A DNA stretch of 64,000 nucleotides, taken from the NCBI GenBank assembly GCA_009746045.1, contig RPFO01000017.1, positions 1,477,452 through 1,541,451 of the forward strand, written 5' to 3'. Below the pieces are notes generated by a model. The model worked only from the letters and a program-made list of their open reading frames with translations, was not told the origin of the DNA and searched no databases. Source of the stretch: Mesostigma viride. Its lineage: Eukaryota; Streptophyta; Mesostigmatophyceae; Mesostigmatales; Mesostigmataceae. The position numbers and the translations under genes are program-made. Shown here in pieces: positions 9,076 through 18,353 of this stretch (position 1 is its first letter; each line of letters opens with the position of its first letter).

Positions 9076-9294
9076 TCAACCCACGAACATCGGCCCCATG
9101 GCCCCGCCCGCGTCCGACGCCGCCGAACTAAACGAGCCGCCCTGTGGGCGAGAAGGAGAACGGCGCCAAACCAGATAGACACCTACGGCCACGGCTACCA
9201 ACGCTACAACCGTAACCGCGCTCACACCCGGTTGCGCGTTGCGCTGTCGCCCATTGTTTGGCTCATTGTTTGGTATGGAATGCGGATTGATCAT
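9076..9294 (-). CDS. Small single-pass membrane protein
   Basis: The 72-residue product has a polar N-terminus rich in Asn, one strong hydrophobic helix (VSAVTVVALVAVAVGVYLVW, about residues 24-43), a short basic stretch and a Gly/Ser/Ala tail. The topology suggests a tail facing the cytosol or virion interior. No family is recognised. It is convergent with the preceding gene, whose stop lies 7 bp away. Confidence 0.6.
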   Translation of the reverse strand: MINPHSIPNNEPNNGRQRNAQPGVSAVTVVALVAVAVGVYLVWRRSPSRPQGGSFSSAASDAGGAMGPMFVG

Positions 9295-9342
9295 GGCTCG
9301 TATACTTGTATATTCAATAATAAAATGAGTGAACCCGACGCA

Positions 9343-9852
9343 TTAACATCTGCACAACTCCTCTCCAGGTTGTAGATTCGATGTCGAGTAGTACGGCCTC
9401 CCGCACCCCCTGCACATGACCATGTACTGCCTGGGCGACTCCTGGCAAAAGCACTCCACCCACGTGTCGCACGGTAGGTGGACGGCCAGATTAAACTCGT
9501 CCGGCGTGATCGATTGCACCTTCGTCGGATTTTCGCCGTCGTCAAACGTCTTTATAATCAGCACGTCACCGCTGATGGGGCGTGACAGCACCTTGCTCGC
9601 CAAGGTGTTTTTCCCCTTGTCCGGGTTGGCAAAGTACACGCCCACGGAGACGGGCGTCTTAATGGACAGCGGCTTGAAGATGTCGTACAGCTCGGGCCTG
9701 CCCCCCAGTTTGTTTGCGATCTCTTCGTAGCTCCACGCAACTTTCATGGAGTGGAAGGTCACGCAATCCAGCGACTGCTGAGGGATGACCACGCAATTGG
9801 GGCCGTTTAAGGTGTCATCATTGTTATCGCTCCTACTTATTATATCCCACAT
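9343..9852 (-). CDS. Unrecognised protein with C-terminal zinc ribbon-like motif
   Basis: The frame is open to 9948, but the ATG at 9852 (MWDIISRSDN) is preferred because upstream codons overlap the divergent gene at 9851. The roughly 169-residue product has beta-like central segments and ends with Cys pairs (CFC, CRGCG, LCRC) that could form one zinc site. Similar C-terminal zinc ribbons occur in transcription-related viral proteins. No specific function is assigned. Confidence 0.6.
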   Translation of the reverse strand: MWDIISRSDNNDDTLNGPNCVVIPQQSLDCVTFHSMKVAWSYEEIANKLGGRPELYDIFKPLSIKTPVSVGVYFANPDKGKNTLASKVLSRPISGDVLIIKTFDDGENPTKVQSITPDEFNLAVHLPCDTWVECFCQESPRQYMVMCRGCGRPYYSTSNLQPGEELCRC

Positions 9853-10216
9853 GTCTCGTCCCAGAGCCCCGTTCACGGCGAGCCGTGCGTACTCAATGTC
9901 TAGAGAATCCGAACGAGGCAGCCGCGCGGTCGAGGACAGGCTCCTCAACGCGGCGGAGACTATAATTGAGTCCAGCGCTCGCCAGGGACGACAGTTCGCC
10001 TTCTACACGGTCCCTGTCTACCAGTTCGGACTGCCCATGTACTCGCCCACGGAGATAGTGAAGCACGTGGGCAAACGGCTGTTCAGGAGGGGGTTCAGGA
10101 TAAAGCAGGTGGGGAAATGCGCCCTGTATATCGAGTGGGGGCCAGAGAAGAAGGCGGAAAGCAAGACGAGCAATACCACAACGTCCTCCTCGGACGCCGT
10201 GCGCAGATTGGGATAG
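9851..10216 (+). CDS. DUF5759-like NCLDV conserved protein
   Basis: The ATG at 9851 overlaps the divergent start of the previous gene by two bases. The core FAFYTVPVYQFGLPMYSPTE followed by VGKRLFRRGFRI and CALYIEW matches the pattern of a small NCLDV family. That pattern has an aromatic strand, a proline-containing PxY turn, a helix ending in a basic GF element and a final strand ending in a Trp. I know it as DUF5759, conserved in mimiviruses and relatives with unknown function. The Ser/Thr-rich tail is variable. Confidence 0.6.
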   Translation: MSRPRAPFTASRAYSMSRESERGSRAVEDRLLNAAETIIESSARQGRQFAFYTVPVYQFGLPMYSPTEIVKHVGKRLFRRGFRIKQVGKCALYIEWGPEKKAESKTSNTTTSSSDAVRRLG

Positions 10217-10630
10217 CGCTCAGCCACAACCGCGGACGCTGTGGACTACCCACAAAACAATGAGACCGAGCATGAGTTCGCCAATTGTTTCTTCATTAAA
10301 AATAAGTAAGTCAATTCCCATTTCATCCAGAACATTCCTCAACGACAGAATTCCTACCGCATCACTAGCTGTCTTCAACGCCCGGGGTGGGCACCGGGGT
10401 TGTTGGGGAGTACGGATCGCACGGCCAACGAATTAGCCGACCACGCTGGATGCGCCCTAAATACAGATGTCATGACAGGCAGCGCTTTACCATATCCCCT
10501 GCATTTTATTTGAATGCTACCTATAGACAATGGACGCCCCCATGGGATGTGTGCGCGCGCACACGCGGTTCATGCAGAGTGGAGCCCGGCACACCGTGTT
10601 CGTGCACGTCGCATCTACTGCGCGCAACGT
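10217..10630. other. Intergenic region; possible ribonuclease H remnant
   Basis: No complete gene is seen. On the plus strand, a frame running from about 10315 to the stop at 10513 ends with GWAPGLLGSTDRTANELADH. This resembles the C-terminal WxPGHxG...NExAD signature of RNase H domains, but the usual His is missing. The opposite strand also has an open frame in part of it. It may be a fragment of an RNase H gene or retroelement, or chance. Confidence 0.25.
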
Positions 10631-12757
10631 CTAGCTGGGCATGCTGTCGTTGAAGGCAGCGTTCATGTCGGGGTTCTCCATGTCGAAGTCCACGCCGTAG
10701 ACGTAGAAGCCCCTCTTACGGTGCATGGAGTTGCGTGGGTAGGTCTTTGTGACCTTCTCGAAGACCACGCGGATGCGGAACTCGGAGAACACGTGCTTGT
10801 AGTAGTCATCGTCGAGCGTCGCCTTGAGACGCCTGTCGCGCCCCATCAGCCACTCCTGGTACTTGCGCTGGAAGATCTCCCACGGCACGTAGAGCTCGTC
10901 GCCCCTCTCCACCCACGACACGGTGGTCAGGAAGGTCATGAGGGGGTTGGTGGACTGCTGGGACTCGTTCCTCCACGCGTGGAACTCGGGGGGGAGGATC
11001 TCGTGCACCTCCCTCGCGCCCAGCTTCTGCGTGAACGCGCGGAAGGCGCGGTTGCCCTTGACGATGATCAGGCCCATGTCACGCTCGATCTTCTTGTCCA
11101 TCATGGTGTCCTGCCCCTGCGGCTTCTTGTCGAACGGGAAGATGATGAGCCGGCGAAACACGGCGCCAGCGTTGTCGCCCTTCCAGAAGGCACGGTTGCC
11201 GGCAGCCAGGAAAGGCGCCTTCCACACGGCCGACACCGCGTCCTTGTGCTTGCGCGCCATGTTAAGGCGCTCCCCGCTGACCAGCGAGAGGAACTCGGAC
11301 TGGGAGAGCGAGAACGACTCGTTCAGCTCGTAGCTGTATATGGCGAACTTGTCCAGGTGCTGCGACAGGCCGAACACCGACTCGATGTTGTTGGACACCA
11401 CGCCCGCGTCTTCGCCGTACAGCAACTCGACGATCTTCACGAGCGTGGACTTGCCCGAGCCGGCTATTCCCTTGAAGTACGCCATGACGTCGTTGCCGGA
11501 CAGCTCCTTGGTGTCGTACAGCATCCTGCCCACGCACAGCGCCCAGTAGGCGTTGACAACGAGGGGTCCGAACTCCTGGTCGTCCAGGATCTTGTGCACC
11601 GGCTCGACCGCGATGTCCTGCCACCCCCCCGTCTCGTAGTCACCCTTGAACTGGTCGTCCTCGAACAGGTCCAGCGGCAGGGTGATGTCGGGGAAGTACC
11701 TGCACGCGCCCACATCGTCCGACAGGTCCTCGGCCGGGTACGGATAGAAACAGTCGTCGTCCGCCTTGTATATCCCGTTATTGAACGCGAATACGTGGCG
11801 GTCGCGCGGTCGGACGGGGAAGTCGCACGTGGACGAGCAGCTGATGACCTCGATGACCTTCTTGCGCGTGCCGGCCTCGCGCGTGGCCATCCTCCACAGG
11901 ACGGGTTCCTGCATGTCCGTCTCCTTCGCCACCCACTCGGTGACGGTGGTGAATCGCTCCCAGTAGTGCGTGTCGTGCCCTTCGGCGGTCTTGACGCGCC
12001 TGTAGACCCCCTCGTCCCCATCCGGACCTCTGCGCACCCCTGCCACATACCACTTGTTGGTGAGGATCACGAGCAGCTTCTGGAAATCGTTGATCTCTCC
12101 GCAGCCGCCGCTGAGCCGCACCATCATCTTCACGAGCTGCTCGCGCACCTTCGGAGATACGCGTGTCTCCATGATGCTGCAGATGCCCTCCCTCATGGTG
12201 AAAATGCGGGCACTTGCGTTGTACATCACCTCCATCATGGAGAAGTCCTGCACCTCCTCCATCCTGGCCACGACGGCGTGCAGCCTCGAAATAGCGGCCG
12301 TCATGCGCTTGTTGAGACGCTCGTAGACCCCCTCCACGTCCTGGCAGTGGTATGCGGTGTCCAGGCACTCGGACAGCTTAAATCTGAGGTCATCCTCCTC
12401 CTCCATGGCTTCGGGGGCGGGGTTGTAAAGTCCAAAAACGTCACTCAAAATGTCCGCGGGGTGCGCATCCACCACTCCAGTCTTCACCATGCGTGCAAAA
12501 TCGAGGCAGCGCGCAGTGTCGTATCTCGCGACCTCCGTGATGAACCCTACCACGCTCTCTTCGTCTGCCAGGAGCCCCCTGAACTCCCGCATTGAAAAGG
12601 CGGGCTGGTCGGGTGCATCGGACGCCTGCCCCCCGCGCTGTGAGTTTTCATGGGGAATGCTGGAATGCCCAGGGGATCCTGGCTGAGAGTGCGTATCTCC
12701 GCCATTTTCGGACTCTTCGCCGACCCTCCTTCGTTTGTTTCCATTGTCTGAATCCAT
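10631..12757 (-). CDS. D5-type superfamily III helicase (primase-helicase)
   Basis: This is the replicative helicase typical of all NCLDVs. The N-terminal 60 residues are disordered with a basic nuclear-signal-like KRRR. An alpha-helical D5_N-like region spans about 280-420. The ATPase core follows: Walker A GIAGSGKST near residues 428-436, Walker B-like YSYELNES near 470, AAGNRAFW sensor-like near 515 and the arginine-finger segment VFRRLIIFPF near 530. There is no primase motif in the N-terminus, consistent with the separate primase at 1717-3196. The frame is intact despite a run of seven C near 11622. Its start faces an AGATCT-rich gap shared with the divergent gene at 13245. Confidence 0.92.
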   Translation of the reverse strand: MDSDNGNKRRRVGEESENGGDTHSQPGSPGHSSIPHENSQRGGQASDAPDQPAFSMREFRGLLADEESVVGFITEVARYDTARCLDFARMVKTGVVDAHPADILSDVFGLYNPAPEAMEEEDDLRFKLSECLDTAYHCQDVEGVYERLNKRMTAAISRLHAVVARMEEVQDFSMMEVMYNASARIFTMREGICSIMETRVSPKVREQLVKMMVRLSGGCGEINDFQKLLVILTNKWYVAGVRRGPDGDEGVYRRVKTAEGHDTHYWERFTTVTEWVAKETDMQEPVLWRMATREAGTRKKVIEVISCSSTCDFPVRPRDRHVFAFNNGIYKADDDCFYPYPAEDLSDDVGACRYFPDITLPLDLFEDDQFKGDYETGGWQDIAVEPVHKILDDQEFGPLVVNAYWALCVGRMLYDTKELSGNDVMAYFKGIAGSGKSTLVKIVELLYGEDAGVVSNNIESVFGLSQHLDKFAIYSYELNESFSLSQSEFLSLVSGERLNMARKHKDAVSAVWKAPFLAAGNRAFWKGDNAGAVFRRLIIFPFDKKPQGQDTMMDKKIERDMGLIIVKGNRAFRAFTQKLGAREVHEILPPEFHAWRNESQQSTNPLMTFLTTVSWVERGDELYVPWEIFQRKYQEWLMGRDRRLKATLDDDYYKHVFSEFRIRVVFEKVTKTYPRNSMHRKRGFYVYGVDFDMENPDMNAAFNDSMPS

Positions 12758-13244
12758 AAATCGGACAGCCCCTGAGCGTGTGTTGCATGCACTTGTGGAT
12801 GGGTGGGGGTGTGTCTTGTCTCATTCTCCATTCATTCTCCATACATATACAACACAAATTTCTGCAGATCTAGTCGAACAACCGGCGACAGGGCCTTGCT
12901 GACGTGTCACCCGGATCTCGACCAAGATCTCTGGGTGTGTGGCTGAAGATCCGCGGGAAGATCTCAGATCTTACACGTCACCCCCTGAAAAGATCTTGCT
13001 GACTCGCCATATGCGTCAGAGATCTCTGTCCAGTTACAGATCTCTGACTCATCGTACGGCCAGCTGAGATCTCGCCAAGATCTGTGTGACTAGACAACTG
13101 GCATGGATCTAGATCTCTTGCGGCGTCATCCGTCGGTTACGCCACACATGCACTTTCAAAAAAGGGGCAAGGGTAAAAGGCATTGTCACAGTCAAAAAAG
13201 ACACACAATCCGCCATAGCCCCCTCCCAGTCGCCTGTTTTTCTC
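12758..13244. repeat. AGATCT-rich divergent intergenic region
   Basis: About ten AGATCT palindromes lie between 12864 and 13115, often with a neighbouring CTC or CTG (AGATCTCTG, AGATCTCGCC, AAGATCTTGCTGAC). Unlike the repeat at 4.8 kb there is no fixed period. The region separates the D5 helicase from a KilA-N-like gene and contains the only possible promoters of both. Confidence 0.8.
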
Positions 13245-14224
13245 ATGGATTCCGAGATAAGGGTCCATTTCGAGGAGTGCTTTTTGCTGCAGTACGATGA
13301 TGGTCTGTATTATTATTACAGGCTGAACCCTGAACTGGATGGCAAGGGCTTCCAGGTGGACACGCGTGCTACCGTGCGGGTCCGCAAGTCGGATCTAAAG
13401 TTTAACGGCCCCGAGCTCATGCACTCTCTTTCTAACGGCACCAAGCCCTTCAAGGACTTTTTGGGAGACGAACGCGTGCTCCGTTACATAAGAAAGGTGG
13501 GGGGGAGCGGGGACCCCAACGCTTTTTACAACGTTAACATCAACGGCACAACACACAAGGTGTCCAGAAATGTTATGGATGTGTGTGACTGCCTGGGAAT
13601 CTCCACACCTCCAGTGTGGATACACGCTCTGCTGGCCCAGAAGCTCGGTGAATGGGTGGAGCCGATGTGCCTGGTGTTCGCCATGAATTTGGTGGAGAAG
13701 ATCGCGTGCGATAACAAGCAGAAGGTGCTCGACGACCCTCTCGGATCCCTTGCTTACCAGAACGGTTTCGAGAAGACAGAAGACAAGGCTGTTGTGGAGG
13801 CGTCCGACGGCACCACCTATCGCCTGCCAACGGGGCGGGTGGGAGCGCGCGCAAGAGGGCGGCCAAGGAGGCATTCCAGGCACACACGGGCGAGTCGGTC
13901 AGCAACAAGGTGCAGTGCACTGACCTGGAAAGTGTGCGCGCGGAGCTGCAGATGAACGAGATGAGACGCATGTCGGACATCAACATCAGGCAGATGGAGC
14001 GCACGGCATTGTACCACCTGACATGCGTGGAGAGCGAGACGCGCCTCAAGCGTTTCAGGCACATGCTGGACATGATCAGGGTGTTCTACGAGTCCGAGGA
14101 CAGCCCCGGTCCCATTTGCATGGATGATGACGAGGCAGCCCGCTGCAACGTCCTTTTCAAGAACGTGTTCTTTGAGGCATTCTCTGCGGGGGAGACCTTC
14201 GTGGCAAGTTCTCAGATGCACTGA
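13245..14224 (+). CDS. KilA-N-like DNA-binding protein, one frameshift
   Basis: Residues about 100-165 read KVSRNVMDVCDCLGISTPPV followed by WIHALLAQKLGEWVEPMCLVF. This fits the KilA-N pattern in which a Trp-x-His precedes LA, a Trp-x-x-P turn and a final helix. KilA-N domains bind DNA and are expanded in NCLDVs. The frame shifts near 13845, and the C-terminal part is a charged helical region (about 13850-14220) ending at 14224. The gene is downstream of an AGATCT cluster, as is another KilA-like gene at 22134. The domain call is by pattern; the joined locus is inferred. Confidence 0.55.
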
Positions 14225-14280
14225 ACAGTTCAGATCTCGGTAATAATTTTAACATTGTTGTGTATTGTATAATACCAATC

Positions 14281-14601
14281 ATGGACTCAATGGTTGCTCA
14301 AGACGCACTGTCCTCAGCCACATCCATATTCTCAACACTCGTCCCGTTCGTCCTTCTCACAGACTTCCCGACGGACGTCCCACTCGTAAAGTCTATCATT
14401 GTGTTTGCGGGCGCTTACAGAGCCGTACCTAAAATCGATGTATCTATCTTGATAACGGGGTTGTACTTCCTCGCGCAGGCCATTTTGCCAGACATTAAGA
14501 ACAAACTAGTTCCCGCGGTGAACACTAACACAGGGGCGGCAGGACAGCCGGGAGCATCACATGGCAACGTTCAGCGACCTCCCGCCCGAGCTGGTAGATA
14601 A
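14281..14601 (+). CDS. Small hydrophobic, probably membrane protein
   Basis: The likely start is the ATG at 14281. Hydrophobic segments lie around residues 15-30 (ATSIFSTLVPFVLLTDF), 35-48 and 57-72 (VSILITGLYFLAQAILP). The tail is Gly/Pro-rich. It overlaps the start of the F-box gene by 41 bp in another frame. No family is recognised. Confidence 0.5.
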   Translation: MDSMVAQDALSSATSIFSTLVPFVLLTDFPTDVPLVKSIIVFAGAYRAVPKIDVSILITGLYFLAQAILPDIKNKLVPAVNTNTGAAGQPGASHGNVQRPPARAGR

Positions 14602-15516
14602 GATATTCAGTTCCTTGCCCGCTGCGGACGTGTGCAGGTCCCGGGTGTCCAACGAGACCAACCAGGTGTTCAAGGATTACTTCTCAGGGGTTCACTTTTT
14701 GACACAGGTGCCAAACGACCCGCGATTCGACGTACCGGACGACGGCGTGATGTCCGTGCTCGGACAGGTAACCAGTTACCTGAAGGTGTATGGGATCAAG
14801 AGCGTCTTGCAGTGCATGCGCAAGGTGGAAAACAGGTATTACACCATCCAGGGGATGGAGGAGACGTACATCCGGTACGTGCTAGAGGCGGTCAACCACC
14901 TGTTCCCTCGTACGCCTACGGGTGAGCGCATCACGATCGGCACCGCGCACGACGTTTACTCCATCCCCGCCAGCCTCGAGGATGCCGGTCATCGGCGAGT
15001 GTCCAGGGAGGCGGCGGATGGTCTCAAGAAACTGCAGGAGGTGTTGTGGGGGGGCGTCAGAGAACCGCGTGGGTACGCGGCCGGCACGCGTTCGTACATA
15101 ACTCCCGACGATCACAAGCAGTACGCCCACATGAACGCGTGGCTGCCGTCCCTCGACGGCGGCGGCAAGCGCGTGTGTTTTGCATCGACAGCATGCACAG
15201 GATGTGGGGCGTCGTCCCGTCTCGGTCGTTCATTTGCCTCAAGGACATCGCGGTGATGGTGGACAGGCGGGGTGAGGCGTACGTGACCCAGGCATGGAAC
15301 GACGCGTTCGACCTGGAGCTGACGTACTTCAACACCGACCCGATTCTCGCCATGTCGCGGTGGACGCCCGCCAACCGTTGTTTGTTCTGCAATCGCTGGC
15401 TGAATAGGCCATTCGACTGGTTCAGGCGAAGCGGCAGCGGGTGTCGCAGCAGGTACGCGAGGGGCATCGACCGTTTCAGCAACACCAGGACTGCCTTGGT
15501 GGAGGTCGACATTTGA
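14561..15516 (+). CDS. F-box protein, one frameshift
   Basis: The N-terminus (FSDLPPELVDKIFSSLPAADVCRSR is the region, residues 4-28) follows the F-box consensus: LPxELxxxIxxxLP, then a short Ser/Arg loop and a helix. F-box proteins bind Skp1 and present substrates to SCF ubiquitin ligases; large DNA viruses use them to redirect host degradation. The frame shifts near 15175. The C-terminal part continues in the next frame to 15516 with a CLFCNRWLNRPFDWFRRSG segment of unknown role. Other ubiquitin-related genes in the window are the RING/TRAF protein (16254) and the OTU protease (19685). Confidence 0.6.
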
Positions 15517-15532
15517 CTCGTGCGGTCGAAGG

Positions 15533-16243
15533 ATGCGTAAATATATGTGTGCCTACAGTGTGGTAATGTATCGTTTCATGAAAACGGGGGTGGTGGGGCC
15601 TTACCCAACCTACGACATCAGCGAGACGGCAAAGGGCACGGTCGACGCGCTCATCTGCAACCTGCTTTCAGTCGCTTGCGAACGAGCGGGGCAGTTCGTA
15701 TTGCACAATGCCGAGCAGGTGCGCGACAAACACGTGGTCGGCATCCTCCACGCGGCCTTGTTGGCGGAGACCATCACGTACATGGAGCGCCCGTCGCTGG
15801 AGGACGAGGTGGCGGCGGTCAAACAGATTATTGACATGGGTGACCTGATGGAGGAAGACGAGTTTGACGAGGAGGAGGAGGAGGAGTTCAGCGACGAAGA
15901 GGAGGAAGAGGAAGGAGAGGGGGATGGAACGGAGGAGGAGGAGGAGGATGGAGAGGATGGCGAGGAAGAAGAGGAAGAAGAGGGCGATGGGATGGAGGAG
16001 GACGACGGCATAGAGACGGACGCGCACGGCCTCCCCATGCCCACTTGCAAGTGCTCGCCGTGTGCCGACATGGTGACGGCGCACGTGCGGTGGGAGTTGT
16101 GGGAGCCGTCCGACCCGTTGCTGATAAACCTAAAAAGGAGCATACCTAAAATTGGAGCCACCGCGTTCGTTTCTATACTCGACAGCTCTTCCGAGGAGGA
16201 GGAGGAATCTGACGAGGATGATGAGGACAATGTTGAATGTTAA
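15533..16243 (+). CDS. Histone-fold (H2B-like) protein with polyacidic tail
   Basis: Residues about 29-80 read ISETAKGTVDALICNLLSVA, then ERAGQFVLHNAEQVRDKHVV and GILHAALLAE. Helix lengths, loop positions and the ISxxA start resemble the histone fold of H2B, whose first long helix begins ISSKAM. A region of over 70 almost pure Glu/Asp residues follows (about 105-165), then a Cys pair and a second acidic tail. It is not basic like core histones, so it might act as a histone mimic or chaperone. True viral histones are known in marseilleviruses, medusaviruses and others. A SET-domain gene lies 2 kb away. The start could also be the ATG at 15566. Confidence 0.5.
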   Translation: MRKYMCAYSVVMYRFMKTGVVGPYPTYDISETAKGTVDALICNLLSVACERAGQFVLHNAEQVRDKHVVGILHAALLAETITYMERPSLEDEVAAVKQIIDMGDLMEEDEFDEEEEEEFSDEEEEEEGEGDGTEEEEEDGEDGEEEEEEEGDGMEEDDGIETDAHGLPMPTCKCSPCADMVTAHVRWELWEPSDPLLINLKRSIPKIGATAFVSILDSSSEEEEESDEDDEDNVEC

Positions 16244-16253
16244 ACACTCTTAA

Positions 16254-16995
16254 TTAATCATTTATCGATAAAGTGCACGTCTCGCTTTCGGCGCACCCGC
16301 ACTGACACGGGAGCGGGAAAAACGATTTGCCCTGTTCGCACAGGTTCCATCGCAGCATGTTGTTATCATTGCACGTGGTCCACATGCCCATTTTCTTGCG
16401 CACGTTGTTTATTAGGTTGATGCACGGGTACACACCGAAGGGGCACGTCTCCTCGTGCTCCTTTATGGCCGCGAGGGGCAGCGTGATCCTGCATCCGTCG
16501 TTCTCTAGAAAGTATTTGCACGGGAAGTAGCGGCACTCGCTCTTGTGGACGCCGACGTCCTTACGGTACACCATCTCCGTGCACCCGTACGCGCGGTTGG
16601 GACAGGCCAGCTTCTTGAATCCGCACGTGGCCGCGTGGGTGCGCAGATTGGCGTGCGTGCCCGTCGCAGGACACCCGTTAGGGGAGTAATGGCATTTCCT
16701 CAGGAGATCGCACGTCATGGAGCCGACCTTCACGTTGGGGCGGAACAGGTAGCGGTGCCAGGCCCCCCTGCACATATGCACCTGCCCGACACGGACGCGG
16801 ACGGCCCCCCCTGTCCTTCTGTTTCGCTATGAGCTGCTTCATGCACGGGGATCTGCACACCATGGCCTCGCACTTGCCCTCCTGCACCCGCGTGTTGCAC
16901 TCTATAACGACGGGGTCGATCAGGGCGTTCAGACAGATCGAGCAGTTAAGGTCCTCGGGACTGACCACGATCTTCTGCCCGTCCACCAAGTCCAT
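16254..16995 (-). CDS. RING plus TRAF-type zinc finger protein, one frameshift
   Basis: The N-terminal part (MDLVDGQKIVVSPEDLNCSI region) carries a RING-like CSICLNALIDPV and further Cys residues typical of E3 ubiquitin ligases. After a shift at a run of seven C near 16804 the chain continues with TRAF-type fingers: CPATGTHANLRTHAATCGF, CPNRAYGCTEMVYRKDVGVH and CRYFPCKYF...HEETCPF. The RING recruits E2 enzymes and the TRAF fingers bind partners, so this is a candidate viral E3 ligase. The start sits in a CCATGG palindrome shared with a tiny divergent ORF. Confidence 0.75.
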
Positions 16996-17128
16996 GGCGT
17001 CCGCGGAGTCCGCGCCCCAGGACGAAATGTACCTGATCCCCTATTGGGGTGGCGTGATCAACGCGTATGGGAGCTTCCTGGACCACCCGGAACTAGGTGC
17101 CAAGCTATTCGCGCGAGACGTCAGGTGA
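16994..17128 (+). CDS. Possible 44-residue protein
   Basis: A short frame starts with ATG at 16994 in the same CCATGG palindrome as the divergent RING gene, and its 3' end overlaps the convergent gene by 24 bp. It contains DEMYLIPYWGGVINAYGSF and looks amphipathic rather than random. It is too short for a family call, and chance is a real alternative. Confidence 0.3.
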   Translation: MASAESAPQDEMYLIPYWGGVINAYGSFLDHPELGAKLFARDVR

Positions 17129-17596
17129 GGACTGCTCTTCGCCACCGTCCGCGTCGTCCCGAATCTCCCCCTCTTCCAATGGCTCTTGTCGAGCCCGGCG
17201 TCCGGTGTCCGCCTTCTGCTTCTGCCTCCTCAGTCTGGCCACCTCCTCGCCCACCTCCACGTTGCTTATGTACTCCCAGCACTCGTGCGCTCTCTCCTCG
17301 CCCCCATCGCCCTCGAAGTAGGAAGCCAGACGCTGCAGGTAGTCCGCCTTCTTGGGCGCCGTCCTCTTCCTCGCCCTCTTAACCACGAGCCTGTCCTGCG
17401 TCCCCGAGATGTTGCAGGCGTCCACGCCGGCGGAGACCATGCTCTGGATGATGGTCCCCTCCAGATCGGTCCTGCGCTTCCTGAGAGGCAGCAGCTCCTT
17501 GCTGGCCCTTTTCATCGCGTCGTCGATCTCGATGTACTCTGACGTCATGGTCCGCATGTTGCGCCTCCAATCTTCCACCACGAGTGCCGTGTCCAT
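17105..17596 (-). CDS. DUF5760-like small helical protein
   Basis: The 163-residue product begins with helices, then a pattern familiar from a small NCLDV family: LPLRKRRTDLEGTIIQSMVS, a short turn with an ISGTQDRLVVKR beta hairpin, then a basic KRTAPKKADYLQRL helix. I know this as DUF5760, of unknown function. The C-terminus is charged and probably disordered. It is the first of a run of minus-strand genes reaching 23.1 kb. Confidence 0.5.
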   Translation of the reverse strand: MDTALVVEDWRRNMRTMTSEYIEIDDAMKRASKELLPLRKRRTDLEGTIIQSMVSAGVDACNISGTQDRLVVKRARKRTAPKKADYLQRLASYFEGDGGEERAHECWEYISNVEVGEEVARLRRQKQKADTGRRARQEPLEEGEIRDDADGGEEQSSPDVSRE

Positions 17597-17669
17597 CGTG
17601 CAGGTCGGGGGTCATCCTACTGGACAGCGGCGACCTTTATTTGCCCGCTATAAACGCACCGCCGCGCGG

Positions 17670-18341
17670 TCAGACGCCGAACACGTTGGCCGATCCGGGG
17701 GCACCCCACACGTTACCGCTCGCAGTGCCCCCCGTCTCTCCCCAGATGCCCATCGAGGAGGCCGGGGCCACGGCGGGGAAGCCGTAGATGCCCCCTCCGC
17801 TCATGTCGACGGCCTGCGTGGGCAGGGTGTAGCGCGGGTCCATAAGCAGAGTGCCGTCCGTGAGCATCTGTCCGAAGGCGCCCCGGGTCGCGAGCCCTAT
17901 CGTGCCCCAGTTACTGGTGCCGACGGGCGCGGGGATGTACGGCCGCAGCATCTGGATGTCCTGCACGGGGAAGTCCTTGGCATTGGACGTGATGAAGCCG
18001 ACGCCCACCTTGTGGTCGTCCAGAGTGGCCCCCACGACGTCCGCCGGCTGCGGCAGTCTCTCGGCTCCGAACGCCATCTGCGAGTCGAAGGTGCTTCCGT
18101 AGTCGAGACCCATTCCCCTGGCCTTCGTGTCGATGTTGAACACGTCATAGGCGCTGGACGGGATGATGACCGACTCGGTCCCCAGGGTGTCCGCCATGGA
18201 GGATGTCAGGCTCTGGAACGCCTCGTCTCCGCAGATGGTGTCGTACACTTCCGGCCTGGACGTGACCCCGATGTACTCGTCGCTCCTGTTCATTACGGGA
18301 TTGCAGCGTGAAGACATCATGGTGGCTTGTTTGGAATACAA
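17670..18341 (-). CDS. Unrecognised Gly/Ala-rich protein, possibly virion
   Basis: Candidate starts are 18341 and the ATG at 18320 (MMSSRCNP). The product has no membrane helices or Cys clusters. The C-terminal 70 residues are rich in Gly, Pro, Trp and Ala (GIYGFPAVAPASSMGIWGET), giving a repetitive, extended look like some minor capsid or tegument proteins. The frame is intact and lies close to the SET gene on the same strand. Confidence 0.6.
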   Translation of the reverse strand: MYSKQATMMSSRCNPVMNRSDEYIGVTSRPEVYDTICGDEAFQSLTSSMADTLGTESVIIPSSAYDVFNIDTKARGMGLDYGSTFDSQMAFGAERLPQPADVVGATLDDHKVGVGFITSNAKDFPVQDIQMLRPYIPAPVGTSNWGTIGLATRGAFGQMLTDGTLLMDPRYTLPTQAVDMSGGGIYGFPAVAPASSMGIWGETGGTASGNVWGAPGSANVFGV

Positions 18342-18353
18342 TACCCAGAGAAA

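Noticed and set aside
10514..12595. A 693-codon plus-strand frame
   Set aside because: It is the antisense shadow of the D5 helicase, is rich in His/Val/Leu/Arg as expected from reversed GC-biased codons, and has no family motifs.
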